Shown: positions 41,990-50,667 of the stretch, in pieces
How positions within the stretch are numbered: the first letter of the stretch is position 1
How the letters are laid out: each line of letters begins with the position of its first letter
Source of the DNA: Syntrophobacteraceae bacterium
GTDB taxonomy: Bacteria > Desulfobacterota > Syntrophobacteria > Syntrophobacterales > Syntrophobacteraceae
DNA: 64,000 nt
Assembly: GCA_003566995.1 (NCBI GenBank)
Contig: PXBG01000151.1
Coordinates: 1 to 64,000 of the forward strand
Direction: 5' to 3'
Translations under genes and position numbers: made by a program
Notes under the pieces: generated by a model
The model's database searches: none
The model's input: only the letters and a program-made list of their open reading frames with translations
Told to the model about the DNA's origin: nothing

Positions 41990-42400
41990 TCACGCACTCT
42001 CGGCCCTGACCTTCATTCTGGAAAACTGCTGCCAGGTGTCCTTGATGATCCCCTTGATTTCATCCAGGGGAGTGTCTTTGCGAATGAAGTTCGCCGCCCC
42101 CATGGAAAGACAGTTCTCAACGGTCTCGAGGTCCGCCACGGCGGTCAGCACGATCACGAAGGCTCCGGGATGATCCTTCATGATTTTTTTGAGGGCTTCC
42201 TCGCCCGACTCGCGGGGCATGTTGATGTCCAGCAGCAACAGGTGAGGCTTGTGAACACTGTAGAGCTCATAGGCTTCGACGCCATTGGCGGCTTCGGCCA
42301 CCACTTCACAGCGCATGGAACTGAGCACGGCCCTGAGAAGGACCCGGCTGTGCCTTTCATCGTCGGCAATCATCACTCGCGGCTTTCTGAAATCATTCAT
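41990..42400 (-). CDS. CheY-like single-domain response regulator
   Basis: From ATG 42400 the protein has 136 residues, all receiver domain: acidic pair D13-D14 in MIADDERHSR, phospho-acceptor D58 in LLLLDINMPRESGEEALK, T in VLTAVAD, and Lys in FIRKDTPLDE. No output domain follows, so it acts by protein interaction. It lies between a histidine kinase and a PilB/GspE ATPase, the likely partners. The start is the ATG before NDFRKPRVMIAD, with AGGATC upstream. Confidence 0.88.
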   Translation of the reverse strand: MNDFRKPRVMIADDERHSRVLLRAVLSSMRCEVVAEAANGVEAYELYSVHKPHLLLLDINMPRESGEEALKKIMKDHPGAFVIVLTAVADLETVENCLSMGAANFIRKDTPLDEIKGIIKDTWQQFSRMKVRAESA

Positions 42401-42501
42401 ACACAGATCCTGGGGCTCCAGCGAGACTTTTTCCCTTCTCTTGGGGGACCAGGAAAACCCGGGCCAGAAGGGACACTCTTGCGGATGCCTCGATGCAGCC
42501 G

Positions 42502-43374
42502 TCAAACAGGTTGACTGAAAGGTATGTGAAAGGAAAAAACGGCACCTTCACGCGGGCCATTGTGAGCGGAAATTTGGCCTCCATGAGCCTCCACGATTTT
42601 CCTGGCGATGGCCAGTCCGAGGCCCGTGCTTTTCTCCCCCGCTGTCGGCCTGGTCCTGGATTTTTGAAATTCGTGAAAAATGCGCTCCAGGTCCTCCGGG
42701 GGAATCCCGGCACCTCTGTCCACCACCGTGAACCGGGCTGAATTCCCCTCTTTTTCCAGAAAAACATTGACGAGAGATCCAGGGGGGGAAAACTTCACGG
42801 CGTTGCTGAGAAGATTGTCCATGACCTGCCCCAGGCGCACGGGATCCAAGAGGAAATCCTGAATCGGATCGCAACGGGCGCTCAACCGGATGTCTTTCTC
42901 CCCGGCGATAACGGAGTACACCTGAATCCTCTCCTCCACCAGATCCTTCATGGACCCCATCACCCGGTGAAGGGTCATGTGCCCCCTTTCCATGAGGGAA
43001 ACGTCCAGCAGGTCATTCACAAGACCCAGCATGCCATTGCTCGTGGAACTGATGATGGACAGATACTCCCGCTGGCCCTGAGAAAGTTCACCCGCCGCTC
43101 CGCTCAGAAGAATTTCCGCCAGCCCGCGAATGGAGATGAGGGGATTTCGAAGGTCATGAGCCGCCATTCCCAGAGAACTGTTCTTGGTCCTGTGAAGCTC
43201 CACCAGGCCGCTGATGGCAAGGTTGCAACGCGTGTGGAGATCCTCCAGGAAAGCTGTGTCACGCTCATGGTCCTGCTGCAGCGACCATTGACGGAGGAGG
43301 TGAAACAGGAGGCTCCTGATGCGAGGATCTTTCAGATTTTCAGGCGTTCCAAACTCTGCCAGGATTTGCTTCAC
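42502..43374 (-). CDS. Sensor histidine kinase
   Basis: The GTG at 43374 follows GGGGGGAC and opens a 290-residue kinase: a short helical input part (about 1-65), HisKA domain with His73 in GMAAHDLRNPLISIRGLAE, and HATPase with N box NLLSNAVKFSPPG, G1 VDRGAGIPPE, F box EFQKSRTR and G2 STGLGLAIARK. No membrane helix or PAS domain is seen, so it likely receives its signal from a partner, possibly the ODP-like protein encoded just upstream. It is followed by a single-domain receiver, the probable phosphorylation target. A longer open frame upstream overlaps the ODP gene and is not used. Confidence 0.88.
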   Translation of the reverse strand: MKQILAEFGTPENLKDPRIRSLLFHLLRQWSLQQDHERDTAFLEDLHTRCNLAISGLVELHRTKNSSLGMAAHDLRNPLISIRGLAEILLSGAAGELSQGQREYLSIISSTSNGMLGLVNDLLDVSLMERGHMTLHRVMGSMKDLVEERIQVYSVIAGEKDIRLSARCDPIQDFLLDPVRLGQVMDNLLSNAVKFSPPGSLVNVFLEKEGNSARFTVVDRGAGIPPEDLERIFHEFQKSRTRPTAGEKSTGLGLAIARKIVEAHGGQISAHNGPREGAVFSFHIPFSQPV

Positions 43375-43459
43375 GTCCCCCCTTTGGCCGGAACACACAT
43401 CCTGCCTCCACCGAAAAGGTCCCTCACTGCAGGTCCTGAACCCAGCGTTTTCTTCAGAC

Positions 43460-44404
43460 TCAAGCGTCCCACTCTGCAAAACACGATTCGGGAGAGGGGC
43501 AAGGGGACCCTTTCCCTCCTCCATTTGCCTGGAATCTTTTGTGCACGAATTCCAATTCCTCATGATTTTTTTCTTCCTGCACCCCTGCATTTTCCGCAAC
43601 ACCGTCGATTCCCACACCCCGAAGGCCCAGGAGCCTTTTCCACAAGAAGGCCAGATTCCCGCTCTGGGAGATGATGCTCCCCCACTGGGGCGCGACGATG
43701 TGAAAAGGGATGCGGGCCAGTCTTTTCAAGGCAATGCGAAGAGCCTTTTCCGAGGAAATGATCTCCCTGTGATGCTGCTCCATATCCAGCAAAGGGCACC
43801 CTGCCCAAGAACATCCCCGGCCTGACCCTTTCTCCGCACATGGACGGCACTCCGCCTCCAGATTTCCCCAAAAGAGCTGTGGGACCCGGTGGCTGCCCAA
43901 AAGGCCTCCCGTGAACAGCACTCCGCTGTGCGAATCAAAGGTCACGAAACTGTCCGCCCCGGGAGCAAAAGGAATCCGGAAAAACTCCAACTGCCTCCCC
44001 GATGAAAAGGTGAAGTCCCTCCTTTCCATGACGTTCAACCGGCCTTTCTCCCCATGGAAGGAACAGGCCCGAAAGGCAGCCGAGGGGGAGACGATCCTCA
44101 AATCGGAGCGACGGATGAGCTTTTGCAGGTGGCCCCGTGTTTCCCGGGCCTGAGAACACAGGCTGTGCTGGATCAGGGCCTTGATGCTTCCCGGCTGAAT
44201 GCCCAACTGAAGGACCTTCAGCACCAGGGAGGGCAAACCTTCCCGGAATCCGGCATCCATGAGCACCGCTTCTTCCCCGTCCTGAACGATGAAGGAATTG
44301 AAAGCGTTCCGGGAATGAGGACAATAGCTCCCCACCCAGTGGACATCCCGCCCAATTTTGAGAGGTCGGTCATAACCAAAAGTGGCTGCTTCATCTGATG
44401 CCAT
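43460..44404 (-). CDS. ODP/flavodiiron-like metallo-beta-lactamase-fold protein without metal ligands
   Basis: The 314-residue protein aligns with the oxygen-binding di-iron (ODP) domains: VHWVGSYCPHSRNAFNSFIV, then VLMDAGFREGLPSLVLKVL, FRIPFAPGADSFVTF, SGVLFTGGLLGS and IVAPQWGSI. In active members these stretches carry HxExDH, His, Asp and His ligands; here HxExDH reads HSLCSQ, the later His and Asp positions are Ala/Gly, and the last His is Trp. A Cys-rich insert (CRPCAEKGSGRGCSWAGC) lies after the second ligand region. It is probably a sensor-type domain that lost the di-iron site. It is the second gene of the five-gene leftward group, directly ahead of a histidine kinase. Other ATG codons are possible starts. 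Confidence 0.72.
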   Translation of the reverse strand: MASDEAATFGYDRPLKIGRDVHWVGSYCPHSRNAFNSFIVQDGEEAVLMDAGFREGLPSLVLKVLQLGIQPGSIKALIQHSLCSQARETRGHLQKLIRRSDLRIVSPSAAFRACSFHGEKGRLNVMERRDFTFSSGRQLEFFRIPFAPGADSFVTFDSHSGVLFTGGLLGSHRVPQLFWGNLEAECRPCAEKGSGRGCSWAGCPLLDMEQHHREIISSEKALRIALKRLARIPFHIVAPQWGSIISQSGNLAFLWKRLLGLRGVGIDGVAENAGVQEEKNHEELEFVHKRFQANGGGKGSPCPSPESCFAEWDA

Positions 44405-44529
44405 GGCCATTGCTCTTGCTGACGACAGGGGTGTCAGGGACTGTGCGACGAAAAATTTTGCGAATCGGAAAGGGAAAGCAATTAAAATGCCATTTCCGGG
44501 AAGGAAAAACCCGTCACCCATGAGGAATT

Positions 44530-46140
44530 TCAAAGGCCTGAGGGGCGGTCCTTTCCTTTTTCTCCTTCCAAAGGCCGTTCCGGCGAATCCCCCCAAGGGG
44601 AAAAGGACGCCGCGGATTCACGATCCCCCATGAAAGAGCCCTCCTCCTCAGGGGAAAACATTTCACCCCGGAAAGTCTCATGGGTCAGGCGGGGGAAAGC
44701 CTCCTCTTCCCCGGATTCCTGAAGACGCTGGCAGAAAACCAGAAGGAGGCACCGGGCAAGCCGGCGCCTAATATCCCCCCGCCGCGGCCGGGGAAAAAGA
44801 TCCACCATTTTCTCCATGGCCCCGGAGGCCGTGAAGGCCTGAACGCATGCGAGCACCAGGGACCCTGAGCTTGCGGCTTCCAGTGCCGTTTCCACAGCCT
44901 GAGGGGTCTTCATTTCATCCAGCACGAGCACATCCGCCACCTGAGTGAACAGCGCACGGGTTTCAGGGTCCAGTGAGTCCACGTCCGTCCCCAGGACCCT
45001 GTGATTGATGAGACTCCTTCGGGGGGCGATCAACAGCTCGAGACAGTCATGAACGGCCACGATGCTGGCACAGCGGCTTCTGTTGATGGAATCCGTGAGC
45101 GCCATGGCCGTGGTGGTCTTTCCCTGGCCCGGCGGGCTGCCGATGACCACGAGGCCGTGAGGCTTCGCCACCACATCTTCAAGCCAGAGAGGAAGCCCCA
45201 GCCGGTCCAGGTGAAGTTTTCCCGTCATGATGCGGCGCATGGCAAGAGAAACATGCCCCCTCTGCCTGTAGGCACTCACGCGCAGTCTTCCCGTGGCTTT
45301 GTGATCGCACATGAAGGTGATCTGCTTCTTTTCCAGAAATTGCCTCCATTGCTGCTCTGTCATGAGCACCTTGGCGTACACCTCGCCGATTCCCCTTGTG
45401 ACGGGAGGCAGTTCCAGTGGAATGAGGCGGCCGTTTCGTTTTATGGCCGGTGGGGATCCCACAGAAATCAGAAGGTCAGATCCTTGGTTTTGCCAAAGCT
45501 CCTCCACGAGGGAAATGATGGTCATGGGCCGCTTGAGCAGTTGCTGCAGTTCACGGCCGTCGAAAGAGCCCGTTTTTTTTTCCAGAACGTAATCTGTGGC
45601 CAGGTCCATCTGGTAGGAAGTGGTGACAATGGGGTGAACCTTCCTGCCCGTCAACTGCTCCACTTCATGAATGGCTGCAAAGTCATGGGGAGACTCCATG
45701 GCCACGTGCACATTTTTCATGTCCGCCTTGACGGGAAGCAAACGGTGCCTTTGCATCACACTTCGAGGGAGAAGGTTCAGCGTTTCTTCAGGGATGTGAA
45801 GATCTAAAAGGCTGACGCTCTCGGTGTCATATTTCTTACTCAAGGAACCGAGAAGGGCGTCGTCGGGAATATAGCCCAGTTGAATCAACAGGGAACCGAT
45901 GCGCTCCCCTCTCTCTGCCTGCAGCTGCAGGGCTTCCTGAAGCTGTTCCGGGGTGATGAGCCCTTCCTTGAGAAGAATTTCCCCCAGGGGCATCTTGCGG
46001 AAATCTTCCTGCCCCCTGCCCATCAGGCGCCTTTCGCGCAAAAGCCTGACGATTTCCCCTTGGGAAACCTTTCGATTCCCTGATTTGCTGACCTTCTCGT
46101 CCTCGACGATTTCTTCGAGCATTTTTGTGAGGTCGTACAT
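44530..46140 (-). CDS. MshEN-PilT fusion ATPase with degenerate motor motifs
   Basis: From ATG 46140 the protein has 536 residues. Residues about 25-185 form an MshEN-type domain (LGEILLKEGLITPEQLQEAL, SLLIQLGYIPDDALLG, ...). Residues about 200-500 resemble the PilT/PilU core (Walker A GSPPGQGKTTTA at 334-345, LFTQVADVLVLDEMKTPQAV as Walker B, EAASSGSLVLACVQAFTASG). The canonical His box TLHTNSA reads CVQAFTA, so the conserved His is Gln, and the Asp box is altered to VHDCLEL. ATP binding remains likely; hydrolysis may be impaired or differently tuned. The start has AGGTGA seven bases upstream. It heads the five-gene group. Confidence 0.8.
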   Translation of the reverse strand: MYDLTKMLEEIVEDEKVSKSGNRKVSQGEIVRLLRERRLMGRGQEDFRKMPLGEILLKEGLITPEQLQEALQLQAERGERIGSLLIQLGYIPDDALLGSLSKKYDTESVSLLDLHIPEETLNLLPRSVMQRHRLLPVKADMKNVHVAMESPHDFAAIHEVEQLTGRKVHPIVTTSYQMDLATDYVLEKKTGSFDGRELQQLLKRPMTIISLVEELWQNQGSDLLISVGSPPAIKRNGRLIPLELPPVTRGIGEVYAKVLMTEQQWRQFLEKKQITFMCDHKATGRLRVSAYRQRGHVSLAMRRIMTGKLHLDRLGLPLWLEDVVAKPHGLVVIGSPPGQGKTTTAMALTDSINRSRCASIVAVHDCLELLIAPRRSLINHRVLGTDVDSLDPETRALFTQVADVLVLDEMKTPQAVETALEAASSGSLVLACVQAFTASGAMEKMVDLFPRPRRGDIRRRLARCLLLVFCQRLQESGEEEAFPRLTHETFRGEMFSPEEEGSFMGDRESAASFSPWGDSPERPLEGEKGKDRPSGL

Positions 46141-46343
46141 GCCATTCACCTGAAGTGTGCTGATTCTCGATGAGGAAAAGGGGCGAACGCACCACAAGCT
46201 TTGCAAAAAGCGCACCCTTCAAGAAGGACACCCCTCTTCACTCAGCCGGGAATGACCACGGCCGAAAAAGGCTTTGCTGCCGGACTCAAGGGTCATGGGG
46301 TCGTGTGGGCATGGGGCGCCTTGCACCCGAGGGGAGACGGGAC

Positions 46344-46371
46344 AAAAAAGGTCCGGAAAAAAAACCGGACC
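46344..46371 (-). terminator. intrinsic terminator of rpoH
   Basis: On the minus strand GGTCCGG-8 T-CCGGACC forms a seven-base-pair stem followed immediately by TTTTTT, about 50 bases after the rpoH stop. This is a classical rho-independent terminator. Confidence 0.85.
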
Positions 46372-46423
46372 CGGAGGAAGCAAAAATTTGTTTGAAGGGA
46401 TGTGACGGAGGAATCGGACGAGG

Positions 46424-47443
46424 TCAGACCTCCACCATGCTTTTCTGAAGAAGCTCCAGGTCTTCGATCTCCTCTTCCAGGTAGGCCTTGAGCTTCTTTT
46501 TCAGGCGGCTTTCAATCTGCCGCACGCGTTCTCTGCTGATTCCGAAACGATCCCCGATTTCCTGAAGAGTCAGGGGTTCATCCGTGAGAAGGCGCTTGTC
46601 AAAGATGACGGCCTCCTTTCCTCTGAGCTGGTCGCGGAAGTGCTTCAGTTTTTCCTGAAGGAGGGTCTTGGCCTCCCTGTCCGCGATCTGGTCATCCACA
46701 GGCAGGTCATGGGAGGGGAGGAAGGACTTGTGCGTGTCCTCCGAATCCTCTTTCAGAGGACTGTCAAGGGAGATTTCCCAGCTGTTCAGCCGCTGGTCCA
46801 TCTCGAGAATCTCCGACTCCTTCACATCCAGCCGCTGGCTGAGCAGGGGCGTGGTCACCTCGACGCCCTGAGCTTCCAGGCGCTCTTTCTCCTTGCGCAG
46901 GTTGAAGAAGAGTTTTCTCTGAGCCTGAGTGGTCCCAACCTTGACCAGCTTCCAGTTGTCCATGATGAATTTGATGATGTAGGCCTTGATCCAGAAGGAG
47001 GCATAATAGGAAAATTTGTACCCCCGGTATGGGTCGAATTTCTTGGCTGCCTGCATGAGTCCCACGTTGCCCTCTTGAATGAGGTCATTGAGGTTTTGCA
47101 TCCAGTAGCGCTGAAAATCCATGGCGATCTTCACCACCAGCCGCAGATTGGCCGTGATCAGGCGGTAGGCCGCCTCCATGTCCCCTTTTTCCCGGTACCG
47201 AATGGCCAGTTCCCTCTCTTCTTCACGGCTCAGGAGGGGATATTTTTTTATCTCATCGAGATACAGGCGAAAGGGATCGTAGGAGACGCTGCGAGACCTT
47301 TCATGAGACAACACCGGAGGAATCGCCTTCTCTCCCACATCACTGTTTTCATTGTTTTTTTCCTGGGAGGCGCCCATGGCATCGGGCTTGGGCCCGCTGC
47401 TTTTTTTCTTTGCTTTGCCGGCTTTTTCAGTTTTCCTGGTCAT
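46424..47443 (-). CDS. rpoH: RNA polymerase sigma-32 (heat-shock) factor
   Basis: From ATG 47443 the 339-residue protein has region 1.2/2 (DPFRLYLDEIKKYPLLSREEE, then NLRLVVKIAMDFQR, DLIQEGNVGLMQAAKKFDP, FSYYASFWIKAYIIKFIMDN), the RpoH box QRKLFFNLRKEKERL and C-terminal region 4 (LTLQEIGDRFGISRERVRQIESR). The RpoH box distinguishes it from RpoD. A charged N-terminal extension of about 55 residues (MTRKTEKAGKAKKKSSGPKP and onwards) precedes region 1.2. Longer upstream extension is not used because the first residues are not conserved. A promoter with TATAAT lies about 220 bases upstream and an intrinsic terminator follows the gene. It controls heat-shock genes. Confidence 0.94.
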   Translation of the reverse strand: MTRKTEKAGKAKKKSSGPKPDAMGASQEKNNENSDVGEKAIPPVLSHERSRSVSYDPFRLYLDEIKKYPLLSREEERELAIRYREKGDMEAAYRLITANLRLVVKIAMDFQRYWMQNLNDLIQEGNVGLMQAAKKFDPYRGYKFSYYASFWIKAYIIKFIMDNWKLVKVGTTQAQRKLFFNLRKEKERLEAQGVEVTTPLLSQRLDVKESEILEMDQRLNSWEISLDSPLKEDSEDTHKSFLPSHDLPVDDQIADREAKTLLQEKLKHFRDQLRGKEAVIFDKRLLTDEPLTLQEIGDRFGISRERVRQIESRLKKKLKAYLEEEIEDLELLQKSMVEV

Positions 47444-47669
47444 AAGGCGAATGCAGTCCTTTGCGAAATCGTTTTGAAAATCGTTTGAAGTCAACTCAGG
47501 TCGGAAACGTTCCACCCTTTGCAAGCAGGGTTTTCAAAAAAAACCGCTGGAGGAAAAGCCCCTTATCCACGGCAACAGAGCTTCAGGTGGCGTTCATGTG
47601 TGACTCGGAAGGGCCATGCATGCCTGTGTGCAATGATCAATCGCTCCCTCATGAAACATTTTTTCTATC

Positions 47670-47700
47670 ATTATAGCGCATTTTTTCCAATATGGTGCAA
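47670..47700 (-). promoter_or_regulatory. putative rpoH promoter
   Basis: TTGCAC (47695-47700) and a perfect TATAAT (47670-47675) on the minus strand are 19 bases apart; the spacing is slightly long. Transcription would run towards rpoH. Confidence 0.55.
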
Positions 47701-47734
47701 ACTAAAAAACCGACAGGACATTCTCAGAAAGCCG

Positions 47735-47763
47735 TTGTCATTGGCGTGGTTTTCTTTTATAAA
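47735..47763 (+). promoter_or_regulatory. putative cmk-rpsA promoter
   Basis: TTGTCA at 47735-47740 and TATAAA at 47758-47763 are separated by 17 bases and point to cmk. Confidence 0.65.
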
Positions 47764-47995
47764 ATCTCATCATGCTGAGATGGGAATGGGCGGCAAGCCT
47801 TCAGCTTCCCTTTTTCCTTCCCGGCAAAAAGACTAATGAGCGAGAGCCTTATTTGAAGAACAGAACAAATCCTCATCCTTTCAACCAGCACCCTTCCCCC
47901 TGCAAGATTGGTCCGCCTTCTGCCCCTTTTTCCCTCAGACAGCGCCGCGCTGGACTCTTCACGGGTGAAAGTTTCCATTCACAGGCCGAGGTGTC

Positions 47996-48700
47996 ATGAT
48001 CATTGCCGTCGACGGCCCTGCGGGCGCCGGAAAAAGCACTGTCTGTAAACTGCTGGCCAAACAGCTCGGCTACGTGTACCTGGACACGGGGGCCATGTAT
48101 CGCGCCGTCGCGTGGGCGCTCTCGCAAAACAGCATTCCCCTGGACGCCGGGAACAGCCTCGAGGAAAAGCTTCCCTTTCTCCCCCTTCGCTTTGCCCTGA
48201 AAAACAACGGCCTTCAAGTGACCTACCAGGGCCAGGTTCTGGAAGAGGAGCTTCGGTCTCCCCGGATGGCCCAGCAGGCCTCGCAAGTTTCCAGACACAA
48301 GGCCGTGCGGCTTTTTCTCACTGAGTGGCAAAGACAGCTGGCATCCACCGGTGACGTGGTCGCCGAAGGAAGGGACATGACCACCGTGGTCTTTCCCCAT
48401 GCACCCGTCAAAGTTTTTCTCACGGCCGACCTTCGCACCCGGGCTCAGCGCCGCCACGCCGAATACACAGCCAAAGGCCGGCATGTGGATTATTCAGAGG
48501 TTGAGCTTCAGATGCAAAAGCGCGACGAAGAAGACAGCCAGCGGGCCCTGGCCCCCCTGCGCCCCGCACCGGATGCCTTTGTGCTCAACACGGGGGGCCT
48601 CGACATCCACACGGCCCTGAGCAGGCTCATGGAGCACATCGCGGAGAAGACGGGCGGCTCAGAAGGCACCGATTCCAAAACAATCGGAAATATACATTGA
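47996..48700 (+). CDS. cmk: Cytidylate kinase
   Basis: The 234-residue enzyme phosphorylates CMP and dCMP. It begins [20 protein letters not shown] (P-loop) with [40 protein letters not shown] and [14 protein letters not shown] as the base- and phosphate-binding parts, and [26 protein letters not shown] precedes the ATG. The cmk-rpsA pairing is conserved across many bacteria. Length is near the family norm. Confidence 0.96.
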   Translation: MIIAVDGPAGAGKSTVCKLLAKQLGYVYLDTGAMYRAVAWALSQNSIPLDAGNSLEEKLPFLPLRFALKNNGLQVTYQGQVLEEELRSPRMAQQASQVSRHKAVRLFLTEWQRQLASTGDVVAEGRDMTTVVFPHAPVKVFLTADLRTRAQRRHAEYTAKGRHVDYSEVELQMQKRDEEDSQRALAPLRPAPDAFVLNTGGLDIHTALSRLMEHIAEKTGGSEGTDSKTIGNIH

Positions 48701-48778
48701 TCGCTCATGTATTTTCTGGTATTTTAAGTAATTTGAAGATGGCGAAGGCCAAAATTGGACAAGGGGGTAACCAACTCA

Positions 48779-50569
48779 ATGATTGAAAACGAATTCAAAT
48801 CCAAAAGCGACATGAATCAAGATTTTGAAACGGACGATTTCTTCGATGACGACGAGGCCATGCTGGATGGCGAAATTGAAGACATGCAGACGATGGAGGA
48901 TCTATACGAGCAGAGCTTCAAAAACATCCAGGAAGGCGAAGTCCTCACGGGACGCGTGGTGCAGGTCAGTGACGATTTCGTCATGGTGGACATCGGCTAC
49001 AAGTCTGAAGGCCAGATTCCCATTTCCGAATTCAAAGATGAAAACGGAGTCATTCAGGCCGATCTGGGAGACGAAGTGGACGTGCTCCTGGAGTTCCAGG
49101 ACGATGAGGACGGCTCCATTCACCTCTCCAAGGAGAAGGCGGCCAAAATCAAGGTATGGGATGACATCAGCCGCATTTACAACGACGACGGCATCATCGA
49201 AGGAAGGGTGATCTCCAAGGTCAAGGGCGGCCTGGCCGTTGACATCGGTGTCCAGGCGTTCCTGCCCGGCTCCCAGGTGGATCTCCGTCCCGTTCGCAAC
49301 CTTGAATCCATGATCGGTCAGAACTTCCCCTTCAAGGTCCTCAAATATAACAAGAAGAGACGCAATGTTGTTCTGTCCCGTCGGGCACTGCTGGAAAAAG
49401 AGCGGGAAGAGATGAAGGCCCAGACCCTCGCAGGCCTCGAGGAAAGCAAGGTCGTGGAGGGCATCGTCAAGAACATCACCGATTACGGTGTCTTCGTGGA
49501 CTTGGGAGGCATCGACGGACTCCTGCACATCACGGACATGAGCTGGGGACGCGTGGGGCATCCCTCGGAGATGTTCCAGATCGGGGACAAAATCAATGTG
49601 ATGGTCCTCAGCTTCGACCGGGAAAACGAGCGCGTCTCCCTGGGTCTCAAGCAGATGGTGGAAGACCCCTGGAACAAAGCCGCCGAAAATTATCCTGTGG
49701 GCACGCAGGTGGCCGGACGAGTGGTCAGCCTCACCGATTACGGTGCCTTCGTGGAAATCGAGGAAGGGGTCGAAGGTCTCATTCACGTGTCCGAGATGTC
49801 CTGGACCAAAAAGATTCGTCACCCCTCCAAGGTCCTCTCCGTGGGCGATGAAGTGGAGGCGGTGGTGCTCAGCATCAATCCCGAGAACAAGCGCATCTCC
49901 CTCGGCATGAAGCAACTGGAACCCAACCCCTGGGATGTGATCGCACAAAAATACCCCGTGGGCACGACCATCGCCGGAAAGATCAAAAACATCACCGACT
50001 TCGGCGTTTTTATCGGCATCGACGAGGGCATCGACGGCCTCGTTCACATTTCCGACATTTCGTGGACCAAGCGGGTCAAGCATCCCTCGGAGATCTTCAA
50101 GAAAAACCAGGAAGTGGAAGCCATTGTCCTCAACATCGACAAGGACAACGAACGCTTCTCCCTGGGCATCAAGCAGCTGGAGCCCGACCCCTGGGAAAGC
50201 ATTCCTCAGCGCTATCCCGCCAACAGCGTCATCACGGGCCCCATCACCAATGTGACCGACTTTGGGCTGTTTGTGGAAATCGAGGAAGGGATTGAAGGGC
50301 TCGTGCACGTCTCGGAAATCAGCAAGGAGAAGATCAAGTCGCCCATCGGGCAGTACAAGACCGGTGACGAGATCACGGCCAAGGTGATCAACATCTCACC
50401 CAAGGAACGGAAAATCGGCCTGTCCATCAAAAAGGTGGAGGAGCAGGAAGAGAAGACCAGTTACAACGACTACATGAGCAGCCCCAAGGCTGCCACCTCC
50501 AACCTGGGCGAGCTGCTCAAGGAGGAAATGGAAGCCCGCGCCGGAAAGCCCGGTTCGTCCGATGAGTGA
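48779..50569 (+). CDS. rpsA: 30S ribosomal protein S1
   Basis: The 596-residue protein has six S1 (OB-fold) repeats at roughly 50-115, 130-195, 215-285, 300-370, 385-455 and 470-540, each with the G-V-TDYG-FV-GLIH type signature (for example NITDYGVFVDLGGIDGLLHI). It recruits mRNA to the 30S subunit. The acidic N-terminal stretch (MNQDFETDDFFDDDEAMLDG) is a local feature. ATG 48779 is favoured over an upstream TTG at 48755; either gives the same domains. A strong terminator follows the gene. Confidence 0.95.
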   Translation: MIENEFKSKSDMNQDFETDDFFDDDEAMLDGEIEDMQTMEDLYEQSFKNIQEGEVLTGRVVQVSDDFVMVDIGYKSEGQIPISEFKDENGVIQADLGDEVDVLLEFQDDEDGSIHLSKEKAAKIKVWDDISRIYNDDGIIEGRVISKVKGGLAVDIGVQAFLPGSQVDLRPVRNLESMIGQNFPFKVLKYNKKRRNVVLSRRALLEKEREEMKAQTLAGLEESKVVEGIVKNITDYGVFVDLGGIDGLLHITDMSWGRVGHPSEMFQIGDKINVMVLSFDRENERVSLGLKQMVEDPWNKAAENYPVGTQVAGRVVSLTDYGAFVEIEEGVEGLIHVSEMSWTKKIRHPSKVLSVGDEVEAVVLSINPENKRISLGMKQLEPNPWDVIAQKYPVGTTIAGKIKNITDFGVFIGIDEGIDGLVHISDISWTKRVKHPSEIFKKNQEVEAIVLNIDKDNERFSLGIKQLEPDPWESIPQRYPANSVITGPITNVTDFGLFVEIEEGIEGLVHVSEISKEKIKSPIGQYKTGDEITAKVINISPKERKIGLSIKKVEEQEEKTSYNDYMSSPKAATSNLGELLKEEMEARAGKPGSSDE

Positions 50570-50609
50570 GACGGAGGCAATCCCTTTCCCCCGCCTCTGA
50601 AAACATTCA

Positions 50610-50653
50610 ACACCCGGCTCATGCATACCCGCAGAAGCCGGGTGTTTACTTTT
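50610..50653 (+). terminator. intrinsic terminator after rpsA
   Basis: ACACCCGGCT and AGCCGGGTGT form a ten-base-pair stem with a 16-base loop, followed by TTTACTTTT. It lies 40 bases after the rpsA stop and just before sppA. Confidence 0.75.
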
Positions 50654-50667
50654 GGAAGTAAATTCCC

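Larger units (their letters stand above)
47444..47995. other. 552-bp divergent regulatory region between rpoH and cmk
   Basis: No gene fits here. It holds a leftward promoter with a perfect TATAAT (47670-47700) and a rightward promoter (47735-47763), listed separately, leaving leader sequences of about 220 bases on both sides. Confidence 0.6.

Noticed and set aside
48902..50308. Long minus-strand open frame (468 residues) opposite rpsA
   Set aside because: It is the mirror of repeated S1 domains, has no family features, and the plus strand encodes the certain gene.
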